Source: Geoglobus sp.
Lineage (GTDB): Archaea; Halobacteriota; Archaeoglobi; Archaeoglobales; Archaeoglobaceae
Reading direction: 5' to 3'
Length of the DNA stretch: 5,811 bases
NCBI GenBank assembly: GCA_015523645.1
Contig: WAJY01000050.1
Location: 1-5,811 of the forward strand
Below are positions 1 through 5,213 of the stretch, piece by piece; the first letter of the stretch is position 1; the number at the start of each line of letters is the position of its first letter. The notes beneath the pieces were generated by a model. The model saw nothing but the letters and a program-made list of their open reading frames with translations, was not told the origin of the DNA and ran no database searches. The translations under genes and the position numbers were made by a program.

Positions 1-1
1 C

Positions 2-448
2 ATTGATACCTCTACAATTGATGCAGAGGAAGTTCAGAAGGGATCGAGCAAGTCCTTTCACAATCCTGCAGAGATTGAAATTGTCAAGAAAGTTGTTGAC
101 GAGCTTTTGAGAATGAATCTCGATGCGGATCGAATTGGAGTCATCTCACCCTACGACGATCAGGTCAGAATGCTCAAGGAGGCTGTTGAATGCGAGGTTA
201 AAACTGTCGATGGATTTCAGGGAAGGGAGAAGGATGTTATTGTAATATCATTTGTCAGAAGCAATGATTGCGGAGACATAGGATTTTTGAGGGATTACAG
301 GAGGTTGAACGTTTCCCTGACAAGGGCGAAAAGACTCCTAGTTATGGTTGGGAACAGCAAAACACTATCTTCAGATCCACTTTACAGGAGGCTCATAGGA
401 TATGTGAGGGAGAGAGGAGAGATTCTAAGCTCCAGCTCACTTTTCTGA
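2..448 (+). CDS. Superfamily 1 helicase of UPF1/DNA2/NAM7 type, C-terminal part (5' end outside window)
   Basis: This is the last 148 codons of an ATP-dependent DNA or RNA helicase, open from the left edge and ending in TGA at 446-448. What is seen, numbered from the fragment start: an N-x-x-E element (N21-P-A-E24), motif IV IGVISPYDDQV (residues 45-55), motif V TVDGFQGREKDVIVIS (68-83), and motif VI LNVSLTRAKR (102-111), whose R108 is the expected arginine finger. The order and spacing are those of the second RecA domain in the UPF1/DNA2/SMUBP-2 group; known members unwind nucleic acid 5' to 3'. The Walker A and DEAG motifs must lie upstream and cannot be checked. A short in-frame reading from TTG at 107 is only part of this gene and not a separate start. 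The gene ends 74 bp from a convergent lipoprotein gene. The substrate (DNA or RNA) cannot be told from this part. The family call is firm. Confidence 0.93.
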   Translation: MDTSTIDAEEVQKGSSKSFHNPAEIEIVKKVVDELLRMNLDADRIGVISPYDDQVRMLKEAVECEVKTVDGFQGREKDVIVISFVRSNDCGDIGFLRDYRRLNVSLTRAKRLLVMVGNSKTLSSDPLYRRLIGYVRERGEILSSSSLF

Positions 449-500
449 ATCTCAGCAAGTCCTAGACAGGCATAAGTCCTTCTCGCTGGTCAAAAACATG

Positions 501-513
501 GAAAAAATAAAAA
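501..513 (-). terminator. Oligo-T terminator-like tract for the lipoprotein gene
   Basis: On the minus strand, about 10 nt beyond the lipoprotein stop codon, there is a run read as TTTTTATTTTTT. Archaeal RNA polymerase terminates on such non-template T tracts without needing a hairpin, and no strong hairpin is seen here. It lies in the 74-bp gap between two convergent genes, where a terminator is expected. On the plus strand no comparable T-run follows the helicase stop at 448. Confidence 0.5.
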
Positions 514-522
514 TAGATTTCG

Positions 523-1200
523 CTAACTTCCTCCTCCACCCATGAAGCTCCCGATATCGCACACCTTTCCATCTGGCTGGAAGAGTGATGGGTCAAAATC
601 GACATATTCAATCTTGTAGTTCTGCACAACATTGCCTTGCTGGGTTAATGTGGCTTTGAATGACTCGCTTACAGGTTCATCTTTCACATCCTCGTATTCT
701 GAAGGAGAAATTGTCTGGGTTGAAGTGAATTTCATCCAATCACAGTCACCCATTTGCTGCATAGCCATACCACCCTTGCTGTACATCGTTGTTGTCAATT
801 TGTTGCCATCATACTTGTTCACGATTATAACCACACCCATTCCCTGTTCAGTTTCACCCTCCATCCTGAGGAGCTTCTGCCTGTTATCAGCATCGAAATA
901 GAACCAGAATTCACTAGTATGGGTTTTTCCATTTTCAGTTATTGTTACTGTTCCATGAACCATTTTCTTTTTCAAATACATCTCGTAGAGTGTTCTTATC
1001 GCCTCTTCAGAAGGAATCTTTCCTTCACCTTCATGTGTTTCTGCAGGAGTTGGAGTTTTTTCTGGAACTGAAGTTTGAGCGGGGGTTGGTGTGGGTGATG
1101 GGGCAGGTGTTGAGATTCTTTCTTCTTTTTTCTCCCCTCCACCGGTGCATCCTGCTAATGCAATAACTACCAATACCAAAGCAACCAACAATTTTTTCAC
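523..1200 (-). CDS. Secreted lipoprotein of unknown function
   Basis: The product is 225 residues and begins with a lipoprotein signal: MKK, a hydrophobic stretch (LLVALVLVVIALA), then the lipobox LAGC with Cys18 as the predicted lipid-anchored residue. A disordered linker rich in Pro, Thr and Glu follows (about residues 19-58, with SPTPTPA and TPTPAE repeats). A globular part (about 62-213) looks like alternating beta strands, with FWFYFDADNRQKLLRMEGE and DFDPSLFQPDG segments. This is loosely reminiscent of LolA-like lipoprotein folds, which is inference only. Cys153 and Cys214 could form a disulfide. The tail is FMGGGGS. I do not recognise a family or function. GTG at 1200 is chosen over the upstream ATGs (1236, 1233) because AAGGAG lies 9 nt before it, the signal peptide then starts directly with MKK, and the TATA box at 1241-1250 would place the transcript start downstream of 1233. 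It is probably a single-gene transcript, divergent from lhr. Confidence 0.85.
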   Translation of the reverse strand: MKKLLVALVLVVIALAGCTGGGEKKEERISTPAPSPTPTPAQTSVPEKTPTPAETHEGEGKIPSEEAIRTLYEMYLKKKMVHGTVTITENGKTHTSEFWFYFDADNRQKLLRMEGETEQGMGVVIIVNKYDGNKLTTTMYSKGGMAMQQMGDCDWMKFTSTQTISPSEYEDVKDEPVSESFKATLTQQGNVVQNYKIEYVDFDPSLFQPDGKVCDIGSFMGGGGS

Positions 1201-1209
1201 ACTTTCACT

Positions 1210-1215
1210 CTCCTT
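1210..1215 (-). promoter_or_regulatory. Ribosome binding site that decides the lipoprotein start
   Basis: Read on the minus strand the bases are AAGGAG, ending 9 nt before the GTG at 1200. This is the clearest Shine-Dalgarno match in the window. It lies inside the longer reading that begins at ATG 1236, so it supports the shorter, GTG-initiated protein. Confidence 0.7.
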
Positions 1216-1240
1216 TTTAGAATCACCTAGCATCATTCAA

Positions 1241-1257
1241 TATTTATAATTTGCCGT
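1241..1257 (-). promoter_or_regulatory. TATA/BRE promoter of the lipoprotein gene
   Basis: On the minus strand the sequence reads ATTATAAATA (1250-1241), a good archaeal TATA box, preceded by a purine-containing ACGGCAA that could act as the BRE. Archaeal transcription normally starts about 24-28 nt downstream of the box centre, here near 1218-1222. That would give a leader of roughly 20 nt containing the AAGGAG site and then GTG 1200. No transcript start has been measured; position is inferred from spacing. Confidence 0.6.
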
Positions 1258-1292
1258 TTCGAAATTAAAAATCTCACGTTCTCAAAAAATAC

Positions 1293-1306
1293 CCCAAAGT
1301 TTTAAT
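1293..1306 (+). promoter_or_regulatory. Candidate TATA/BRE promoter of lhr
   Basis: The sequence CCCAAAGTTTTAAT has a BRE-like CCAAA followed by a TATA-like GTTTTAAT centred near 1303. The usual 24-28 nt spacing points to transcription starting around 1327-1331, which nearly coincides with the ATG at 1332 and suggests a leaderless or nearly leaderless message. A competing box, CGAAATTAAAAAT at about 1259-1271, would instead give a short leader before ATG 1305. The choice is not settled by sequence alone. Confidence 0.4.
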
Positions 1307-1331
1307 GCACATTCAATCAACAAATTCTAGA

Positions 1332-3914
1332 ATGATAATTCAGGGAAAGGCTTATTCTGATGAGGAGATAAAAAAAAGGCTCAATCCTTTGATTAGGGAA
1401 TGGTTTGAGAGAAAGTATGAGAGCTTCACACCACCTCAGAAGTATGCCATAGTTGAGGCTTTTGAAGGGAGAAACGTTCTCATATCTTCTCCAACAGGAA
1501 GTGGAAAGACTCTGGCAGCCTTCATGACAGCACTAAGCAAGCTCTTGGATAAAGCAATTGAAGGAAATCTAGAAGACAGGGTTTATGTTGTGTATGTGTC
1601 TCCTCTGAAAGCTTTGAACAATGATATTAAAAGGAATTTGGAAGAACCACTTAAGGAAATCTATGAGCTTGCTAGAGAGAAGAAAGTTGATTTGCAAAGG
1701 ATAAGGGTTGCTGTTAGAACTGGAGATACCGACAGCAATGAAAAACAGAGACAGCTCAGAAAACCACCACATATATTGATCACAACTCCAGAAAGTCTTG
1801 CGATTGTTTTGTGTTCACCGAAGTTTTCGAATTCTTTAAAGAGGGTTGAATTTTTGATTGTCGATGAGCTTCATGCTCTTGCCGAGAACAAAAGAGGTTC
1901 TCATCTCTCCCTTTCTATGGAGCGACTCCAAGAGATTCAGGAGAGCAATATGGTGAGAATAGGACTCTCAGCAACAATACATCCCATTGAGGAGGTTGCA
2001 AGATTTCTTGTAGGATATGAAAATGGAAAGGAAAGGGATTGCGTTGTTGCAGATGTGACATTTGAGAAGAAGATAGACATCCAGCTCATCTCACCTCTAA
2101 GCAACATCTTTACAGCCACTGCAGAAGAAATCAATGAAAGGCTATATTCAACAATAGCATCTCTGGTAAAGAATTCAAGAACCACTCTAATCTTTACAAA
2201 TACAAGAAGTGCTACCGAAAGGGTTGTTTTTAACTTGAAAAAAATTTTAGGAGAAGATTTTCCAATTTCTGCCCATCATTCATCCCTATCCAAGGAAGTC
2301 AGACTTGAGGTTGAGGAGAAGCTCAAGAACGGAGAGTTGAGGTGTGTTGTCAGCTCCACAAGCCTCGAACTGGGGATAGACATCGGCTACATAGATCTGG
2401 TAATCCTGATAGGCTCACCTAAAAGCATAAACAGGGCTCTGCAGAGGATAGGAAGGAGCGGTCACAGGCTACATGAGGTTAGTGTCGGCAGAATTATCGT
2501 TGTTGATCACGACGACCTTGTTGAATGTTCTGTTTTGGCAAAGGAAGCTCTTGAAAGAAGACTTGACAGGATTCACATGCCAGAAAAGCCTTTAGATGTT
2601 TTGTGCCAGCATGTGGTTGGAATGGCAATTGAGAGAAGATGGAGTGTTGATTCTGCCTTGAGGGTTATAAGAAGGGCGTATCCCTACAGACATCTGACAA
2701 AAGAAGAGTTTCTCAGTGTTTTGAGATATCTTGCAGGAAGGTATTCAGAGCTTGAAGACAAGCAGGTTTATGGAAAGATTTGGTTCGATGAGGAATCAAT
2801 GGAGTTTGGAAGAAGGGGGAAGATGGTAAGACCGATATACTACCTGAATACAGGAACTATTCCCGATGAGGTGGCTATTGCTGTTGTAACAAAAGATGGA
2901 AAGATGGTTGGAAAGGTTGAGGAAGAATTTGCAGAGAAATTGCTTAAAGGAGACATATTTGTCCTTGCCGGCAGAACCTTCAGGTTCCTAAAATCGAGGG
3001 GCATGAAGATTGTTGTGGAGGAAGTGAAGGATGAGAAACCAACTGTTCCAAGCTGGTTCTCGGAACAATTACCCTTGAGCTACGATCTTGCAATGAGAAT
3101 TCAGAACTTCAGGAGGGAGATGGAGGTAAGGATAAGAGATGGATATGCTGTTGACTGGCTTCTCAAAAACTTCCCCATTGATGAGAACTCTGCATATTCG
3201 ATGGCAGAGTATTTTGATGAGCAGGCTAGATTCAGCATCATACCCCACAGCGAGAGACTTGTTGTTGAGGTATTAGAAGAGGATAGAAACCATTACTTCT
3301 TCCACACCTTAGTTGGAAGAAGAGCAAACAACGCAATTGCAAGAGTTTTTGCATACCGAGCAGGAAAGTTGAAGAGGTGTAATGTGCAGTTCACCGTTAA
3401 TGACAACGGCTTCGTCTTGATTCTTCCTCGGTATCGAATGCTGGATTATGATGAAATAGAGGACTTGTTCACACTTGAAAACTTCAGAGAAGATCTTAAA
3501 GAATCTTTGATGAAAACAGAAATTCTCAGAAGGAGGTTCAGGCATGTTGCTGTAAGGAGCTTTATGATTCTGAGAAATTACCTTGGAAGAGAGAAAAGTG
3601 TCTGGAGACAGCAGATAAATGCAGACACACTTTTGAAGATGATTCTGAAGAATTTTGGAACAGAATTTCCGGTGATAAAGGAAACATTCAGAGAGATTAT
3701 GGAGGATGCGATGGACATAAAAAATGCCATGGAGTATCTAAGCAAAATCGGAAAGGAAATCAAGCTTGAGATAACAAGAGTCCCTTATCCAAGTCCATTT
3801 GGCTTGAATCTCTACGTCATGGGCGAGGAAGATGTTGTGTTAATGGAGGACAGGAGAAAAGTCCTCAGAGAATTGCATGAGAAGATCATGAGCTACATTT
3901 CTGCCAACTCATGA
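1332..3914 (+). CDS. lhr: Lhr-core superfamily 2 DNA helicase
   Basis: This is an ATP-dependent Lhr-family helicase; characterised members translocate 3' to 5' on single-stranded DNA, with proposed roles in repair and replication. Motifs, numbered from the chosen start (860 residues): TPPQKYA Q-like element (33-39), Walker A SPTGSGKT (53-60), Ia SPLKALNND (90-98), Ib TTPESL (151-156), DELH Walker B (178-181), SAT (213-215), IV LIFTNTRSATE (286-296), V SSTSLELGIDIG (341-352) and VI QRIGRSGHR (371-379). A winged-helix region and the Lhr-specific C-terminal module follow, including the family-typical LPLSYDLAMR (580-589). The length matches archaeal Lhr-core and lacks the long extension of E. 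coli Lhr (about 1,500 residues). All catalytic motifs are intact. No Shine-Dalgarno site precedes either candidate ATG (1305 or 1332); 1332 is preferred because it fits the TATA spacing and drops nine residues that look unlike conserved sequence. The metallophosphoesterase often encoded beside bacterial lhr is absent here. Confidence 0.95.
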   Translation: MIIQGKAYSDEEIKKRLNPLIREWFERKYESFTPPQKYAIVEAFEGRNVLISSPTGSGKTLAAFMTALSKLLDKAIEGNLEDRVYVVYVSPLKALNNDIKRNLEEPLKEIYELAREKKVDLQRIRVAVRTGDTDSNEKQRQLRKPPHILITTPESLAIVLCSPKFSNSLKRVEFLIVDELHALAENKRGSHLSLSMERLQEIQESNMVRIGLSATIHPIEEVARFLVGYENGKERDCVVADVTFEKKIDIQLISPLSNIFTATAEEINERLYSTIASLVKNSRTTLIFTNTRSATERVVFNLKKILGEDFPISAHHSSLSKEVRLEVEEKLKNGELRCVVSSTSLELGIDIGYIDLVILIGSPKSINRALQRIGRSGHRLHEVSVGRIIVVDHDDLVECSVLAKEALERRLDRIHMPEKPLDVLCQHVVGMAIERRWSVDSALRVIRRAYPYRHLTKEEFLSVLRYLAGRYSELEDKQVYGKIWFDEESMEFGRRGKMVRPIYYLNTGTIPDEVAIAVVTKDGKMVGKVEEEFAEKLLKGDIFVLAGRTFRFLKSRGMKIVVEEVKDEKPTVPSWFSEQLPLSYDLAMRIQNFRREMEVRIRDGYAVDWLLKNFPIDENSAYSMAEYFDEQARFSIIPHSERLVVEVLEEDRNHYFFHTLVGRRANNAIARVFAYRAGKLKRCNVQFTVNDNGFVLILPRYRMLDYDEIEDLFTLENFREDLKESLMKTEILRRRFRHVAVRSFMILRNYLGREKSVWRQQINADTLLKMILKNFGTEFPVIKETFREIMEDAMDIKNAMEYLSKIGKEIKLEITRVPYPSPFGLNLYVMGEEDVVLMEDRRKVLRELHEKIMSYISANS

Positions 3915-3923
3915 TATAGGATC

Positions 3924-3939
3924 GAGCAGTTTTTATTTG
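3924..3939 (+). promoter_or_regulatory. TATA/BRE promoter of mvk
   Basis: In the 45-bp gap after lhr the sequence GAGCAGTTTTTATTTG contains a BRE-like GAGCA and a TATA-like GTTTTTATT centred near 3934. The mvk ATG at 3960 is 26 nt from that centre, the standard distance to an archaeal transcription start. The message is therefore likely to begin at or very near the A of the ATG, separately from lhr. GAGGG directly abuts the ATG and is too close to act as a ribosome binding site. Confidence 0.55.
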
Positions 3940-3959
3940 TAAATGCATAACTTTGAGGG

Positions 3960-4835
3960 ATGATAGCATCTGCACCTGGAAAGGCGATACTCTTTGGAGA
4001 ACACTCAGTGGTATATGGAAAGCATGCTGTGGTATCTGCAATCAACCTTAGGTGTTATGCCAAGGCTGAAAAAAGCAGGGAGATAAGAATAGTCTCGAAT
4101 TTTGGAACAACATCCCTTGACTTCAAGGGCTTCCATGCTTACATCTCCTATGCAATAAAGAGATTCCGGGAAATCAAGCCAATATCTGGGGTTGAAATCC
4201 AAGTTAAAAGTCAGATTCCCCCTGCAAGTGGTCTCGGGAGTTCATCAGCCACAACTGTATCGGTTTTGCATGCAATGAATGCTGAATTCGAGGCAGGTTT
4301 ATCCAAGGATGAGATATTCGAGCTTGCTAAGAGAGTTGAGCTCGATGTACAAGGAATTGGGAGCGGTACAGATCCCTTTATATCAACATTCGGCGGATGC
4401 TGGGTTCTTCCTGAAAAAAAGAGATTTGATACAAAACTTGAGTTTAGTGTGATAAACAGTGGAAAGCCCTCAGTAACTGCAGAGATGGTGAGAAAAGTGA
4501 GAATGCTGAAAGAAAGGTATCCTGAAATAATAAATCCGATTCTTGACTCTATGGATTCCATCGCATTATCAGGCTTCCATGCCTTGGAAAAAAACGATCT
4601 CTCTAAAGTTTCAGAGCTTTTCAAAATCAATCAAAGCCTTTTGAGGGCTTTGGGTGTGAGCACTCCTGAGATCGACGAGATTGTAGCTGAAGTGGAGAAA
4701 AAGGGACACTCTGCAAAAATAACAGGTGCTGGAGGTGGAGGCTGCCTGTTAACAACTGGAGAGGGAGACATGAGGATAAAGTTATCCTCTGAAGGGGTTA
4801 GACTTGAAGATCATGAGGTTTGGAATTCTGTTTAG
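3960..4835 (+). CDS. mvk: Mevalonate kinase
   Basis: The enzyme phosphorylates (R)-mevalonate with ATP to 5-phosphomevalonate in the cytoplasm, supplying the isoprenoid chains of archaeal ether lipids. It is a GHMP-family kinase of 291 residues, normal for archaeal mevalonate kinases. Motif 1 is PGKAILFGEHSVVYGKHA (6-23), with K8, E14 and H15 as expected for the family. Motif 2 is PPASGLGSSSATT (87-99), the phosphate-binding loop. E127 and D138 (in GIGSGTDPF) have the 11-residue spacing of the human Mg-binding Glu193 and catalytic Asp204; the HG that precedes this motif in animal enzymes is QG here. Motif 3 is KITGAGGGGCLL (253-264). The MIASAPGK beginning is typical, so ATG 3960 is secure. 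A TATA box at -26 suggests a leaderless transcript. The euryarchaeal neighbours often found downstream (isopentenyl phosphate kinase, isomerase) are not seen; an insertion sequence follows instead. Homoserine or galactokinase assignments fit the motifs less well. Confidence 0.95.
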   Translation: MIASAPGKAILFGEHSVVYGKHAVVSAINLRCYAKAEKSREIRIVSNFGTTSLDFKGFHAYISYAIKRFREIKPISGVEIQVKSQIPPASGLGSSSATTVSVLHAMNAEFEAGLSKDEIFELAKRVELDVQGIGSGTDPFISTFGGCWVLPEKKRFDTKLEFSVINSGKPSVTAEMVRKVRMLKERYPEIINPILDSMDSIALSGFHALEKNDLSKVSELFKINQSLLRALGVSTPEIDEIVAEVEKKGHSAKITGAGGGGCLLTTGEGDMRIKLSSEGVRLEDHEVWNSV

Positions 4836-4888
4836 GAAAAATTATTTAGGGGATTCTACAGCATCAAGCCTTTGAATTTCAGTGAAAA

Positions 4889-4910
4889 TTTTTACACTTC
4901 GTTTTATTTT
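4889..4910 (+). terminator. Oligo-T terminator-like tracts downstream of mvk
   Basis: Three short non-template T runs lie here: TTTTT (4889-4893) and GTTTTATTTT (4901-4910), 54-75 nt after the mvk stop. This is the usual form of an archaeal intrinsic terminator, which needs no hairpin. The second run also resembles a TATA box for something starting near 4925-4930, so a promoter reading cannot be excluded. Confidence 0.4.
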
Positions 4911-4928
4911 CTAGTGTATTAGCTATGA

Positions 4929-4940
4929 TGGACGTGTCCA
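4929..4940. repeat. Short perfect inverted repeat near the insertion sequence left end
   Basis: Arms TGGAC and GTCCA flank a two-base centre (GT). The repeat straddles the proposed left boundary at 4935, so it could be a transposase-related site, a preferred palindromic target, or chance. Five-base arms are weak evidence on their own. Confidence 0.35.
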
Positions 4941-4949
4941 CTTAACACA

Positions 4950-4971
4950 AACAATTCCTCAGCGGATTGTT
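4950..4971. repeat. Imperfect hairpin upstream of the transposase
   Basis: AACAATTCC (4950-4958) can pair with GGATTGTT (4964-4971) across the loop TCAGC, with a single bulged T. It lies between the proposed element end and the transposase promoter. It may be a transposase-binding structure within the left end, or a feature that blocks read-through transcription from the flanking DNA. Neither role is shown by the sequence. Confidence 0.45.
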
Positions 4972-4978
4972 GTCTTCT

Positions 4979-4991
4979 CCCGAAATTATTT
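4979..4991 (+). promoter_or_regulatory. Candidate promoter of the transposase
   Basis: CCGAAATTATTTC combines a BRE-like CCGAAA with a TATA-like TTATTT centred near 4988. The GTG at 5013 is 25 nt from that centre, so the transcript would begin at the start codon (leaderless). This agrees with the lack of any Shine-Dalgarno sequence before 5013. Confidence 0.45.
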
Positions 4992-5012
4992 CTCATTTCA
5001 ACAAACACCTGT

Positions 5013-5213
5013 GTGAAACTCGATGAAAAAGCGATAAAATGGATAATCAGAGAGAAAGAGAAGGAAACGCTAAGCAAAATACTAGCAGAAATCGAGAAAA
5101 TAACACCAAGAAGAGTAAATCGGATCTACAAGAAATACAGAGAAACAGGAGAAATGCCAAAACTAAGAAAACCGGGAAGACCCAGAAAGGAACTAACAGA
5201 GGAAAAGAGATAA
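5013..5213 (+). CDS. Transposase N-terminal helix-turn-helix segment (first frame)
   Basis: This frame gives 66 residues from GTG 5013 to TAA 5211. The segment KITPRRVNRIYKKYRETGE (residues 29-47) reads as a DNA-binding helix-turn-helix, followed by the basic RKPGRPRKELTEE linker (52-64) typical of IS481- and IS630-like transposases. In intact relatives this linker continues directly into a helical region and the catalytic core. Here that continuation is found in the -1 frame from about 5204 (GKEINAIKEVYEEY), so this segment is the front part of one transposase and not a complete protein. It would bind the element ends. It could be made alone as a regulator if the frameshift is programmed, or it could simply be the remnant of a broken gene. 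The start is supported by the promoter spacing only. Confidence 0.75.
   Translation: MKLDEKAIKWIIREKEKETLSKILAEIEKITPRRVNRIYKKYRETGEMPKLRKPGRPRKELTEEKR

Noticed and set aside
47..463. Ten-base direct repeat AGCAAGTCCT at 47-56 and 454-463
   Set aside because: One copy is inside helicase coding sequence and the other just after its stop; there is no extension beyond ten bases and no third copy, so chance is the simplest reading.
268..465. 65-codon plus-strand frame overlapping the helicase end
   Set aside because: It runs in another frame through the helicase motif V-VI region, which is clearly coding in its own frame, and shows no motif.
458..481. AAGTCCT repeated 17 nt apart in the convergent gap
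   Set aside because: Only seven bases and two copies, with no palindromic structure or link to a known site.
632..1166. Several plus-strand open frames opposite the lipoprotein gene
   Set aside because: The minus-strand frame has a signal peptide, lipobox, ribosome site and promoter; the plus products are Cys/Phe/Ser-rich, low-complexity shadows.
1332..3914. Lhr helicase as part of a defence or CRISPR (Cas3-like) system
   Set aside because: No nuclease domain, no Cas genes and no repeat array are present, and the C-terminal half is of Lhr type; the neighbours are housekeeping genes.
4211..4630. 139-codon open frame on the minus strand
   Set aside because: It lies wholly antisense to mvk, whose motifs prove the plus frame; the minus product is Ser/Leu-rich without recognisable motifs and has no clear promoter or ribosome site.
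4836..5012. A small RNA or tRNA gene in the gap after mvk
   Set aside because: No cloverleaf, box C/D or K-turn pattern could be made out; the hairpin at 4950-4971 is short and better explained as part of the mobile element end.
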